Assembly: GCA_022561145.1 (NCBI GenBank)
Contig: JADFRS010000004.1
Coordinates: 1-57,488 of the forward strand
Length of the DNA stretch: 57,488 nucleotides
Source of the DNA: Gemmatimonadota bacterium
GTDB taxonomy: Bacteria; Gemmatimonadota; Gemmatimonadetes; Longimicrobiales; Gaopeijiaceae
Direction: 5' to 3'
Below are positions 44,069 through 53,083 of this stretch, one piece after another. The notes beneath the pieces are model-generated. The model made no database searches. It worked only from the letters and a program-made list of their open reading frames with translations, and had not been told where the DNA came from. The translations under genes were made by a program, and so were the position numbers. The stretch's first letter is position 1; each line of letters starts with the position of its first letter.

Positions 44069-44269
44069 GTCCGCCCTGGTGGAACACCGCGCGTTATGCC
44101 GACTCGGAAGGGCCAAAGGTAACGCGAGGCGCCTCCCCGGTGCATCCCCTCGAATGTCGAGGAGGGCGAGACCCACGTTGTCTTCGACGGCTATTGCGGT
44201 ACGCGTGCCAACCGTTCAGGATCGATCATGTAGTTCCATCCTAACTCGCCTCGGGGGTGAAGGACGCAT

Positions 44270-44392
44270 ATGACGGCCGACCTGATCATCATCGGCAGCG
44301 GCCAAGCCGGCGCACCGCTCGCGTACCGCTTCTACGTTCGCCGAAGGCCTCCAGACGTTGATGATGCGCCTGGACCGCTACGCACTGTCCTA
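44270..44392 (+). pseudogene. Remnant of an FAD/NAD-linked disulfide oxidoreductase (internal deletion)
   Basis: An intact start (AAGGA then ATG at 44270) encodes MTADLIIIGSGQAGAPLA, the FAD-binding N-terminus of mercuric reductase-like flavoproteins. About 55 bases later, in another frame, comes TFAEGLQTLMMRLDRYALS and a stop (44390-44392), which reads like the C-terminal interface helix of the same family. Over 1 kb between them is gone. The remnant sits just before the EgtUV-like ATPase gene. Confidence 0.6.
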
Positions 44393-44397
44393 GTGAC

Positions 44398-45159
44398 ATG
44401 TTGAACACGGCCGAACGCTCGGATGTGGCACTCGAGGCCCGCAATGTCACCAAGAGCTTCTCGGGGGTTCCCGTGCTGAAATCCCTGTCGCTCGTGGTGG
44501 GCCGGGGTGAGCGCGTCGCTCTCGTGGGCGAGAGCGGCGCGGGCAAGACGACACTGCTCAAGGCCTTCAATCGCATGGTCCGTCCGGACGAAGGGCTCCT
44601 GTGCGTGGGTGGCAAGGACGTCATGTCGCTCAGCGCTGTAAAGCTGCGCCGTTCGATCGGGTACGTCCAACAGGACGGCGGCCTGCTTCCGCATTGGACC
44701 GTGCTGCGCAACGTTGGTCTGGTGCCTTGGCTTCGCCGAATGGACGATCGTAAGGGTATGGCGCGCGACGCCCTGAACCTCGTGGGCCTTCAGACTGCCG
44801 AGTTCGGCCATCGCTATCCTCGCGAGCTCTCCGGGGGTGAGCGGCAACGGGTCGCTCTGGCCAGGGCGCTCGCGGCTCGCCCGGAAATCGTGCTTCTGGA
44901 CGAGCCGTTCGGCGCCCTGGACGCGATCACCCGTTCCGAACTTCTGGAATCGGTGAGGTCCCTCTTCCACGAGATCGGCGTCACGGCGCTCATGGTTACC
45001 CACGACCTCAGAGCCGCCGTGCGCTTCGCGGACCGGGTGGCGGTCCTTCGTAATGGTAGGATCGACCAGGTCGCAGACCCGAAAACGCTGTGTCGGACCC
45101 CTGCCACAAAATACGTCGCGGAGTTGCTCGCCCGGGCCGGTGTGGAGGCCGACGAATGA
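44398..45159 (+). CDS. ABC transporter ATPase of OpuA/ProV/EgtV type
   Basis: A 253-residue ATP-binding subunit with Walker A 'GESGAGKTT' (about 41-49), Q loop 'YVQQDGGLLPHWTV', signature 'LSGGERQR', Walker B 'EIVLLDEPFGALD' and switch His in 'MVTHD'. It is of the quaternary-amine transporter type but lacks the CBS domains of OpuAA/ProV. It overlaps the permease fusion by four bases. The neighbouring egt genes suggest a betaine-like substrate such as ergothioneine or hercynine (inference). The start lacks a clear ribosome-binding site. Confidence 0.9.
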   Translation: MLNTAERSDVALEARNVTKSFSGVPVLKSLSLVVGRGERVALVGESGAGKTTLLKAFNRMVRPDEGLLCVGGKDVMSLSAVKLRRSIGYVQQDGGLLPHWTVLRNVGLVPWLRRMDDRKGMARDALNLVGLQTAEFGHRYPRELSGGERQRVALARALAARPEIVLLDEPFGALDAITRSELLESVRSLFHEIGVTALMVTHDLRAAVRFADRVAVLRNGRIDQVADPKTLCRTPATKYVAELLARAGVEADE

Positions 45160-46736
45160 CTGCCGCGCTGCTATTCTCCCTTTCCCTCCAGGTGGTGGCG
45201 GCCGACAGCGTGTCGAGTCGGGTCGAGACCGCCGTTCTAGATGCTCAGGAGCGGGCTATCGTAGTCGCATCCAAGCCCTTCGGTGAGTCCTTCCTGCTGG
45301 CCGAGATGTTCGCGCAATTGCTGGAGAGCCGTGGCATTGCAGTGGCACGGCGTAGGCTTCAATCGACCCAGATGGCGTTCCAGGGTCTGCGCGAGGGAGA
45401 CATCGACGTCTACCCCGAATACACCGGGACCGGGCTAGTGGCGATTCTGAACGAGGATCCGAGCGGGACGCCCGCAGAGGTTTTTCGGCGCGTGGCCACA
45501 GTGTTTCGTGAGCGCTGGGGCATCCACTGGATGCCTCCCCTCGGGTTCGAGAATACGTACGCGATTGCTGTAAGGCGTGAGAGCGCCGAGCGAGACAGCT
45601 TGCGTACCCTGTCCGATCTAGCGCGGGTAGCGCCGAACTATATCGGCGGATTCACGCCGGACTTCATCGGCCGGCGAGACGGTTTGGTTGGCCTCCAGGA
45701 AGCCTACGGACTCCGCACCAAAGAAGTACGCTCGCTTCTCCAGGCGGTGAAGTACCGGGCCTTGGCCAGCGGCGACGTAGACGTCATCGACGGATATTCC
45801 ACAGACGGCCTGATCAACCGGTACGACCTGGTCGTCCTGACCGACGACCGGCACTTCTTCCCACCCTACGAGGCAGCACCCTTGGTGAGCCGACGCCTAT
45901 GGGAGACCCGCCCTGAGGCCGTGCGAGCCCTCTCGGAATTGGCCGGCATCATCGACGTGGAGACCATGCGCGGTCTAAACCGCAGGCTCGAGGTGGATGG
46001 AGACGAGGTGGAGGACGTCGCAAGGGATGCCTTGCGCGCGCTGGGCCTGATTGAGGGACCCGCCCTGCGAATCATCCGTGGACAGAATACCTCAACTACC
46101 GGTTCTTTCCTGTCCTACTTTTGGGCCAGGCGCGGGGTGACCCTCGAACTCACGCTCCGCCACCTCTGGCTCGTGATGGCCTCCTTGACCGGGGCCATAC
46201 TGGTAGGCGTACCGTTCGGCCTGCTTCTCGAGAGGGCACGAGTCGGCGCAGAGGGAGCCATCCGGGCGGTGGGTCTCTTTCAGACCATTCCGTCCATCGC
46301 GCTCTTGGCTTTCATGATCCCGCTGTTGGGCATCGGAGTCGTTCCCGCTGTGGTGGCGCTCTTCCTGTATTCCTTGCTCCCCATCGTCCGAAACACGTAC
46401 ACCGGCATCCGTGATGCCGACCCGGTGGCCGTGAACTCGGCGCGCTCACTCGGCATGACCGAGGGGCAGATCCTCCGCTACGTGCGACTCCCTCTTGCGG
46501 CTCCCGTGATCATGGCCGGGATACGCACTGCGGCGGTGATGACCGTCGGGACCGCCACCCTGGCGGCCTTCATTGGTGCGGGCGGACTCGGAGATCCGAT
46601 CGTGGCGGGCCTGGCGCTGGCGGACACACGGATGATTCTGGCGGGGGCCATTCCAGCGGCGCTGCTGGCCCTTGGTGTAGACGCGGTGCTCAGCTTGGTC
46701 GAGTGGGCGGTCACCCCGCGCGGCGTTGCCGTGTGA
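45156..46736 (+). CDS. Fused substrate-binding/permease subunit of a quaternary-amine ABC importer (EgtU-like)
   Basis: A 526-residue fusion. A signal sequence leads to an OpuAC/ProX-type binding domain (about 28-300: 'IVVASKPFGESFLLAEMFAQLLE', 'GDIDVYPEYTGTGLVAIL', 'DVIDGYSTDGLI'). It is followed by a BPD_transp_1 permease (about 320-520: 'GVPFGLLLER', 'FQTIPSIALLAFMIP', 'RSLGMTEGQILRYVRLPLAAPVIMAGIRTA', 'FIGAGGLGDPI'). EgtU proteins known to import ergothioneine are the same two modules fused, but in the described pneumococcal form the permease comes first, so the order here differs. The ATG overlaps the ATPase stop. A betaine/choline transporter is the main alternative. Confidence 0.86.
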   Translation: MTAALLFSLSLQVVAADSVSSRVETAVLDAQERAIVVASKPFGESFLLAEMFAQLLESRGIAVARRRLQSTQMAFQGLREGDIDVYPEYTGTGLVAILNEDPSGTPAEVFRRVATVFRERWGIHWMPPLGFENTYAIAVRRESAERDSLRTLSDLARVAPNYIGGFTPDFIGRRDGLVGLQEAYGLRTKEVRSLLQAVKYRALASGDVDVIDGYSTDGLINRYDLVVLTDDRHFFPPYEAAPLVSRRLWETRPEAVRALSELAGIIDVETMRGLNRRLEVDGDEVEDVARDALRALGLIEGPALRIIRGQNTSTTGSFLSYFWARRGVTLELTLRHLWLVMASLTGAILVGVPFGLLLERARVGAEGAIRAVGLFQTIPSIALLAFMIPLLGIGVVPAVVALFLYSLLPIVRNTYTGIRDADPVAVNSARSLGMTEGQILRYVRLPLAAPVIMAGIRTAAVMTVGTATLAAFIGAGGLGDPIVAGLALADTRMILAGAIPAALLALGVDAVLSLVEWAVTPRGVAV

Positions 46737-46769
46737 CCCAACCGGATGGGCAGCGCGGTAGAGCGTAGG

Positions 46770-47043
46770 TCATTTGACCTTGAGAATGCGTTCTACCCGC
46801 TCGTTGAGCACATCCTTGGTAAGTGGTTTACGTAGGAAATCCGCGGCACCCAGTTTGAGACCCTGGACCTCGAGCGCCTCATCTTCGTGGGAAGTCAGGA
46901 ATATTACGGGCGTCTGGATGTTCTTTTGCACCATCAACTCGAGGAGCTTGAGCCCATCCAGGTTGGGCATGTCGACGTCGGATAACACCAGGTCGAACCG
47001 GCTTCGCGCGAGTTCCATGAGCGCTTCATCTCCATGAGTCCGC
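46770..47043 (-). pseudogene. 5'-truncated response-regulator receiver
   Basis: From an ATG at 47018 an 82-residue frame carries the phospho-acceptor Asp in 'LVLSDVDMPNLDGLKLLELM', 'VIFLTSHEDE' and Lys in 'ADFLRKPLT', i.e. the last two thirds of a receiver. The coding sense continues upstream as 'RTHGDEAL' to a TGA at about 47049-47051, and the first strand with the acidic pair is missing. The protein could not form a normal receiver. The 200 bases further upstream contain a perfect inverted repeat CGTCGAC/GTCGACG (47065-47082) and nothing else I recognise. Confidence 0.65.
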
Positions 47044-47270
47044 CCGTGTCACAAGAAGCTGCACCGTCGACTACGGTCGACGAAGCAAGGATGCCGGACG
47101 AACCGGCAGTTTCAGTTTCGGCTCCCTCAAGCATGACGAAGAGTTCCCCGTTTCCTCTGATCTCATGACGTTGTCGGACAACGCACACGTCCTCGATTGA
47201 GGGTCGGCACAACGGGGGGGGGACATTGAGTGGGTGGCGAATATCGGCGAGATGCGAGAGACTAGTGCGA

Positions 47271-49376
47271 GTGAACTCCAACCATGATATCCGAACGCTG
47301 GCGAGACGGGGGCTGGGCGTACTCGTGCTCGCCCTCTCGTTCCTGCCCGTTTTTCACGTTGTCGATTCGGACTCCGAAGCACCGTTCCGGATAGCGAACG
47401 TCGAGATCGCCGAAGTGACTCTGCGGCTTGCCTGGTGGGGCACTCTCAGCACCGTGCTGGTCGGGGTGGTCATGGCCACTCTGTTCAAGGGTGGACCGGT
47501 GCGGCGTCTGACCGAGAAGGCGGGGAGACTTCTATGTACCCCCAAGCTACCTGTGTTCACGGTAGCGGTATCCTTGCTTGCGGCCGGGCTGGCGCTTTTC
47601 ACATGGCGCTACCTGTACCTTGGGCTCCTCACCAACGTCGATGAGATCGCGTCTACGGTACAGGCTCGCTACATGGCCGCGGGAATGCTCGCCGGAAGCC
47701 TGCCCACATTTCCTGAGGCGTGGTTGATCCCCAACATGCTCATGGTCGAGCAGGGCTTCGTGTCGCAATATCCGCCCACGCACCTCGCCTTATTGGCTTT
47801 GTTCATCCGTATGGACGCGCCCTGGCTCATTGGTGCGATCTCGCTCGGCACGATGGCCGGATTAGTTGCGCTTTCACTGCACAGGCTCTTGCCGGACCAC
47901 CCTGCCACCGCGCGCGCAGCCGCGCTCCTCGTGGCAGCGAGTCCGTTTCTGGTGTTCTTGGGCGGTGGGGCGCTGAGCCACCTGTCCGCCGGGGCCCTGG
48001 GCGCCTTGGTTCTCTACGCTGCCCTACGCGCCCGGGACGGACACGCGGCTTGGGGAGTGTTGGCCGGCGCCGCAGTCGGAGCCATGGTTTCGTCCCGCCC
48101 CTTCATTGGATTGATCCTGGGCACCCTATTTACACTGGGCCTCTGGGTACCGGCGGCGGTCTCACCCGATGCCGAACATCGGCAGCGCGGGAGAGAGGCG
48201 CCGCTCTCCTGGTTTCTCCGAAGATCGGCGGCCGCTCTGATGGGTGGAGCGCCCTTCGCCGTTCTCCTGGGCTGGTTCAATCATCGACTCTTCGGCGGAG
48301 CAACCACCTTTGGATATCTCGCGGCCTTTGGTGAAGACCACGCCCTGGGTTTTCATCGAGATCCATGGGGATCTCCCTACGGCGTGGCAGAAGCCATGGC
48401 GTTTACCTCGACGGACATGCTAGCAATCGGGATCCAGTTCCTCGAGACCTCGATTCCGTTAACCGCCCTGATAGGACTCTATCTCCTCACTACGCGGAAA
48501 CTGCCGAAGGGGGCGTCCATGCTCCTCGCCTGGGCGATGATCCCGGTCGTCGGCAACATGTTCTACTGGTTTCATTCGAGCCGGATGCTGTTCGAGACCA
48601 CACCCGCTTGGATTGCCCTTGCCGTTCTTGCGGCGGTCGAGTTGGGACGTGCCGATCTCCAGGGCTCGCCCCTCGGAGGGAGGCTCCGAGAGGCCGCGGC
48701 TTGGAGTTGTGCGGCGGCCCTGGTGGCCGCCCCTGTCTGGGGAATTCCCAGCCGTTGGTCGACCTACTCTTGGACCGAGGAGACGCTGTCTCGCATCATC
48801 GTGCCTCAAACGCCGACGTCGGGTCCCGCCATCGTCTTTACGCATTCATCCTGGAACGAGCGCATCAGCGCCACGCTCCAGGGTGCGGGCGGCATGCGTC
48901 AGGACAGCGTGATCTCCGCGCTCCGTCGCAACACCAGCTGTTCCCTGCACCGATTTGCCGAGGCACGCGAGGCCTTGGTGAGACGCGGAGAGGTAGACGT
49001 TACGCTTCCGCCTGTGGATCTCGAGCAGACGTCGGGCACCCCGACGGACATCGAGCGCCAGTCACAAGCTGCTGGAACGACCGTGCGCCTGCGCGCGGGA
49101 GAACCCCTCACGTCGGGATGCCTTCGCGAGTTGCGCGCCGACCGCTTCGGCGCCGTGGCTCTCGCCCCGTTGCTGTGGCAGGGGGATCTGCCAGGCCTGG
49201 GCGGAGAAGGCATACTGTTCGTTCGCGACCTCGGCCCGGAGAAGAACGCGGCAATCTTAGAGGCTTTTCCAGGCAGAAACGCCTACGTGTTCGTGCCCAA
49301 GACCGTGGAGGCGGCTCCTGAATTGGTGGCGTATGACGAAGCGATGAACGTGCTGTGGGGAAAGGAACCTCAATGA
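47271..49376 (+). CDS. Polytopic membrane protein, GT-C glycosyltransferase-like
   Basis: About 701 residues with roughly 11 membrane spans in the first 480 residues and a soluble C-terminal domain of about 220 residues. The first extracytoplasmic loop has 'LTNVDEIASTVQARYMAAG' with acidic residues, followed by a 'QGFVSQYPPTHLALLALF' segment, as in GT-C enzymes that use lipid-linked sugars. I do not recognise the exact family. Start uncertain: GTG at 47271 or 47265, or TTG at 47226. It overlaps the downstream methyltransferase by four bases, so it belongs to the glycan cluster. Confidence 0.7.
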   Translation: MNSNHDIRTLARRGLGVLVLALSFLPVFHVVDSDSEAPFRIANVEIAEVTLRLAWWGTLSTVLVGVVMATLFKGGPVRRLTEKAGRLLCTPKLPVFTVAVSLLAAGLALFTWRYLYLGLLTNVDEIASTVQARYMAAGMLAGSLPTFPEAWLIPNMLMVEQGFVSQYPPTHLALLALFIRMDAPWLIGAISLGTMAGLVALSLHRLLPDHPATARAAALLVAASPFLVFLGGGALSHLSAGALGALVLYAALRARDGHAAWGVLAGAAVGAMVSSRPFIGLILGTLFTLGLWVPAAVSPDAEHRQRGREAPLSWFLRRSAAALMGGAPFAVLLGWFNHRLFGGATTFGYLAAFGEDHALGFHRDPWGSPYGVAEAMAFTSTDMLAIGIQFLETSIPLTALIGLYLLTTRKLPKGASMLLAWAMIPVVGNMFYWFHSSRMLFETTPAWIALAVLAAVELGRADLQGSPLGGRLREAAAWSCAAALVAAPVWGIPSRWSTYSWTEETLSRIIVPQTPTSGPAIVFTHSSWNERISATLQGAGGMRQDSVISALRRNTSCSLHRFAEAREALVRRGEVDVTLPPVDLEQTSGTPTDIERQSQAAGTTVRLRAGEPLTSGCLRELRADRFGAVALAPLLWQGDLPGLGGEGILFVRDLGPEKNAAILEAFPGRNAYVFVPKTVEAAPELVAYDEAMNVLWGKEPQ

Positions 49377-50044
49377 CACGGCAGCAGCCTCCAAGAGACC
49401 CCGATATGTCCATGGAATCGATGCAGGATGATACCGGGCTCAAGAGGTTGCTGACGTTCTCACTTTTCTACGACGCCTTGCAAGCTATCGCGGGGGCGCG
49501 ACGCGCCAAGACCATGCTGGCCGCGAATTTCTGGAAGGTGGAGCCGGGTGAGAGACTGGTCGACGTTGGATGTGGCACGGGTGACATCGCGGATTACCTT
49601 CCTGCCGGCGTCGAGCTCGTTGGATTCGACGTAAATGAAAGATACATCGATACCGCTCGAAAGCGGTACGGTTCGAGGGGGCGTTTCCTTGTCGGAGGGG
49701 CGGCTGATGTCTACGACGATATCGGACCCGGGACGGTCGATATCGTAACTTGCAATGGCGTCCTGCATCACCTCGACGAGGACCGAATAGCAGAGGTCTT
49801 GGAACTCGCCGTCAAGGTCCTCAAGCCTGACGGGAGAATGTTTTGCGTCGAGCCTTGCTTCACGCCCGACCAAAGTCGTGTGTCGAGGTGGCTGATGAAG
49901 CAGGACAGGGGCCAGGGCATAAGGGACCGAGAAGGGTGGAGTGAAGTTACGCGTGGCTTCTTTCCAAAAACCGAATTGACTATTGTTTCCGGGCTTGTGC
50001 GAATTCCGTACGTACACGTCATAATCGCAGGTTCGTTTTCATGA
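49373..50044 (+). CDS. Class I SAM-dependent methyltransferase
   Basis: A 223-residue methyltransferase with motif I 'LVDVGCGTGDIADYL' (about 57-71), motif II 'ELVGFDVNERYI' and a post-motif 'DIVTCNGVLHHLD' (Methyltransf_11 pattern). The substrate is unknown. ATG overlaps the previous stop (ATGA) and follows AAAGGA. Codon third positions are noticeably less GC-rich than in the core genes, a trait shared with the next four genes. Confidence 0.88.
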   Translation: MTRQQPPRDPDMSMESMQDDTGLKRLLTFSLFYDALQAIAGARRAKTMLAANFWKVEPGERLVDVGCGTGDIADYLPAGVELVGFDVNERYIDTARKRYGSRGRFLVGGAADVYDDIGPGTVDIVTCNGVLHHLDEDRIAEVLELAVKVLKPDGRMFCVEPCFTPDQSRVSRWLMKQDRGQGIRDREGWSEVTRGFFPKTELTIVSGLVRIPYVHVIIAGSFS

Positions 50045-50075
50045 AAACGCTTCACACGGCACCAGGCGGAGGACG

Positions 50076-50570
50076 ATGATTACCGCAGACGTGAGGCTGG
50101 GAGACGGTGTCGTGATTCACCACGCCGCCTTGGTCAACCTTTATGGCTGCGAAATCGGGTCCGGCTCGACAATCGGCACGTTCGTAGAGATTCAAGGAGG
50201 CGCGCTCATCGGGGAGAACTGCAAGATTTCGTCACATACGTTCATATGTGAAGGGGTGACCATCGAAGATGGCGTGTTTGTCGGTCACGGCGTGATGTTC
50301 ATCAACGACATGCGTCCCCGCGCGGTTACCCGGAGCGGCGACCTGAAGGCGAAGACGGATTGGCAGATGGAGACGACCTTGATACGCACTCGGGCCTCAA
50401 TCGGTACTCACGCGACCATCCTGGCCGGCCTAACAGTTGGCGAGGGTGCGCTGATCGGGGCTGGAGCCGTGGTGACGAAGGACGTTCCGAACTACGCGAT
50501 CGTGGCTGGGGTGCCGGCGGAAATCATCGGCGACACGCGAAAGCAAGACGCTTCGATTGATCGCTCATGA
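50076..50570 (+). CDS. Left-handed beta-helix (hexapeptide) N-acetyltransferase, WlbB/FdtC-like
   Basis: A 164-residue trimeric acyltransferase with hexapeptide turns throughout ('IGSGSTIGTFVEIQGGALIGENCKI', 'IEDGVFVGHGVMFINDMRPRA') and a C-terminal 'IGAGAVVTKDVPNYAIVAGVPAEIIG'. The internal loop 'FINDMRPRA' matches sugar-nucleotide 3-N-acetyltransferases. Together with the downstream oxidoreductase and aminotransferase it fits a UDP-3-amino-sugar pathway. It overlaps the next gene by four bases. Confidence 0.88.
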   Translation: MITADVRLGDGVVIHHAALVNLYGCEIGSGSTIGTFVEIQGGALIGENCKISSHTFICEGVTIEDGVFVGHGVMFINDMRPRAVTRSGDLKAKTDWQMETTLIRTRASIGTHATILAGLTVGEGALIGAGAVVTKDVPNYAIVAGVPAEIIGDTRKQDASIDRS

Positions 50571-50941
50571 ACCGGAGTGCCCTTGCTCTGGTTGCGTTGA
50601 GCGCTATTCTCACCGCCGTCGCCAATATCACGCTGCGGGTAGGGGTGCTGAAAGCCGGCGGGCTCAGCTTGAGTCGTGAACGATTCTGGTCGGACGCAGT
50701 GGCGCTCACCTCTCAGCCGATGTTTGTCGTCGGGTTCATCTGCTACGGTCTGGCGGCGGTCGTTTGGTTGAGCGTCTTGCCGAGAGTAGACATCAGCGTC
50801 AGTTACCCGCTTCTCGTCGGCCTTGCATTCGTGCTCGTCGCGTTGGGGTCCGTGATCGTTTTCCATGAGGGTCTGCCTTGGGACAAGGTTGCGGGTATGG
50901 CGCTGATCCTGGCCGGCGTGGCGCTCGTCGCACAAGCTTGA
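50567..50941 (+). CDS. Small EamA/SMR-like membrane protein (ArnE/F-type)
   Basis: A 124-residue four-span protein (spans about 5-25, 45-66, 70-92, 100-122) of the small multidrug resistance/EamA superfamily. The context among sugar genes suggests a half-flippase for a lipid-linked sugar, as with ArnE/ArnF, but no partner subunit is visible; it could dimerise. Its ATG overlaps the acetyltransferase stop. Confidence 0.75.
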   Translation: MNRSALALVALSAILTAVANITLRVGVLKAGGLSLSRERFWSDAVALTSQPMFVVGFICYGLAAVVWLSVLPRVDISVSYPLLVGLAFVLVALGSVIVFHEGLPWDKVAGMALILAGVALVAQA

Positions 50942-50951
50942 GGAGACTCGA

Positions 50952-51959
50952 GTGCTGAGCGTCGGCGTTATCGGATACGGATACTGGGGACCCAACCTGG
51001 TCCGGAATTTCCAGGAGTCGGATGTGTCGCGCGTTACGATGGTCAGTGACCTCGATGAGGCGCGCCTGGGCCTCGTCCGGACCCGCTATCCGTCGGTTCA
51101 GACTACGTTGGAACATCGGGCCCTGATCACCAGTGATTCAGTCGATGCCGTGGTCATCGCAACGCCCGTCCACACACATTTTGATCTCGCGATGTCGGCC
51201 CTGAAGGCCGGCAAGCACGCGTTTGTGGAAAAGCCGCTCACTCAGACTTCCGACCAGGCGATGGAGTTGATCGCCGAGGCGCAGGCACGCGGCTTGGTGC
51301 TCATGGTGGATCACACGTTCGTCTACACCGGCGCTGTCAGGAAGCTGCGAGAGTTGGTCACGAGTGGTGAGTTGGGGAACATTTACTATTACGACTCGAA
51401 GCGCGTAAACCTCGGCCTCTTCCAGCCGGATGTGAATGTCATTTGGGATCTTGCGGTCCACGATCTCGCGATCATGGCCTATGTCTTTCAGCAGCAGCCG
51501 ATCGCCGTATCGGCTACGGGAATCAGTCACGTGCGTGGAAAGCCTGCGAATGTGGCCTATCTGTCGATCTACTTCGAGACTCAGATGATGGCGCATGTGA
51601 ATGTCAGTTGGCTCTCGCCAGTGAAGCTACGGCAGACCCTGGTCGGTGGCGATCGAAAGATGGTCGTATACGACGACTTGGAGCCCAGTGAGAAGATCAA
51701 GGTGTACGACAAAGGCATCGAGCTGACATCGAGAGAGAGCATCTACGAGACGTTGGTCGGGTATCGCACGGGTGATATGTGGGCACCGAAGTTGGATGCC
51801 GTGGAGGCTCTGAGTCGCGAAGCTCGACACTTCGTCGACTGCGTGGAGAACGGTGTGACACCGGAGAGCGGCGGTGAGGCGGGACTCTACGTAGTGCGTA
51901 TCTTGGAGGCCGCCACAATCTCCATGGAGGAACGGGGCGCCCCTGTGGACCTCACATAG
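50952..51959 (+). CDS. Gfo/Idh/MocA family oxidoreductase (WlbA-like)
   Basis: A 335-residue NAD(P)-dependent sugar oxidoreductase. 'VGVIGYGYWGPNLVRNF' (4-20) is the Rossmann GxGxxG, 'FVEKPLTQT' (about 92-100) carries the catalytic Lys-Pro, and 'WDLAVHDLAIMAYVF' (about 161-175) the catalytic Asp/His. WlbA oxidises the C3 hydroxyl of UDP-GlcNAcA before transamination; that role is inferred from the next gene. GTG start; 10 bases after the membrane protein. Confidence 0.9.
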   Translation: MLSVGVIGYGYWGPNLVRNFQESDVSRVTMVSDLDEARLGLVRTRYPSVQTTLEHRALITSDSVDAVVIATPVHTHFDLAMSALKAGKHAFVEKPLTQTSDQAMELIAEAQARGLVLMVDHTFVYTGAVRKLRELVTSGELGNIYYYDSKRVNLGLFQPDVNVIWDLAVHDLAIMAYVFQQQPIAVSATGISHVRGKPANVAYLSIYFETQMMAHVNVSWLSPVKLRQTLVGGDRKMVVYDDLEPSEKIKVYDKGIELTSRESIYETLVGYRTGDMWAPKLDAVEALSREARHFVDCVENGVTPESGGEAGLYVVRILEAATISMEERGAPVDLT

Positions 51960-51978
51960 AGCGGAGTTCGGAGATCGG

Positions 51979-53082
51979 ATGATCCCTTTTCTGGATCTGA
52001 AGGCCCAATATGCGAGCATCAGGGAGGAGCTGGAGGCTGGAGTCCTGAAGGCGCTCGCGAGCACTCAATACGCGCTCGGTAGCGAAGTGGCTGCCTTCGA
52101 AGAGGAATTCGCTGAGTTTTGCGACGCCGAGTTTGCCGTCGCAATGAACTCGGGGACCAGCGCCCTGCATGTCGCGCTGCTCGCAGCCGGCGTTGGGCGC
52201 GGCGACGAGGTCATCACGGTGGCTAGCACGTTCGTGGCGACCGTTGCCGCGATCGACTACGTGGGCGCGCGCCCCGTGTTTGTCGATGTCGAGCCGGGTA
52301 CGCTGAACATTGATACCAGCAGGATCATGGCCGCGATCACTGATCGGACAAGGGCCATCCTACCGGTGCATCTCCACGGACATCCTTCGGATATGGATCC
52401 CATCATGGAGATCGCGGCGACACATGGACTGCGCGTGATCGAGGATGCCGCCCAAGCGCACGACTCTGAATACAAAGGCCGTCGCGTGGGGAGCATCGGT
52501 GATCTTGGTTGTTTCAGTTTCTACCCGGGCAAGAATCTCGGTGGGGTGGGTGAAGGTGGCATGCTCGTCACCAATAGCGGTGACTACGCTGATGTTGCCC
52601 GCAAACTCCGGGATTGGGGACAGTCTGCCAAGTACCATCACGATGTGAAGGGCTTCAACTACCGAATGGATGGCATTCAGGGCGCGGCCTTACGAGTCAA
52701 GCTGCGACACCTCTCGGCCTGGACTGAAGCTCGTAGGCAAAACGCGGAGATATACAACCAATTGTTGACCGATGCGGACGTGGTGACGCCCGTCGAGGAG
52801 CCCTACGCACGTCACGTGTATCATGTGTACTCCATTCGGGCACCCGAGCGCGACGCGCTCCGAAAGACGCTGCAGGATAATGGTGTCCAGAGCGGCATTC
52901 ATTACCCGATTCCCGTTCATATGCAGAAGGCCTATGAAGAGTTCGGCTTCGCGGAGGGTGATCTTCCGATCACGGAGCGGGCCGCGAAGGAGCAATTATC
53001 GTTACCAATGTTCGCGGAGGTGACGGAGGCGCAGATCCAGGCGGTTTGCAGGGTCATCCACGAGCAGCCCTCCGCGGATTAG
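51979..53082 (+). CDS. DegT/DnrJ/EryC1/StrS sugar aminotransferase
   Basis: A 367-residue PLP aminotransferase of nucleotide sugars with 'MNSGTSALHVALLAAGVGRGDEVI' (about 55-78), 'VIEDAAQAHDSEYKGRRVGSIGDLGCFSFYPGKNLGGVGEGGML' region containing Asp and the PLP Lys (FYPGKNLG, about 186), and 'MDGIQGAALRVKLRHL'. Close in pattern to WlbC/FdtB-type 3-aminotransferases. It sits 19 bases after the oxidoreductase that would supply its keto-sugar. A marked rise in GC follows its stop. Confidence 0.92.
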   Translation: MIPFLDLKAQYASIREELEAGVLKALASTQYALGSEVAAFEEEFAEFCDAEFAVAMNSGTSALHVALLAAGVGRGDEVITVASTFVATVAAIDYVGARPVFVDVEPGTLNIDTSRIMAAITDRTRAILPVHLHGHPSDMDPIMEIAATHGLRVIEDAAQAHDSEYKGRRVGSIGDLGCFSFYPGKNLGGVGEGGMLVTNSGDYADVARKLRDWGQSAKYHHDVKGFNYRMDGIQGAALRVKLRHLSAWTEARRQNAEIYNQLLTDADVVTPVEEPYARHVYHVYSIRAPERDALRKTLQDNGVQSGIHYPIPVHMQKAYEEFGFAEGDLPITERAAKEQLSLPMFAEVTEAQIQAVCRVIHEQPSAD

Positions 53083-53083
53083 G

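Noticed and set aside
47044-47225. Histidine kinase or CheW fragment upstream of the truncated receiver
   Set aside because: No kinase or CheW motif can be read in any frame; only the palindrome stands out.
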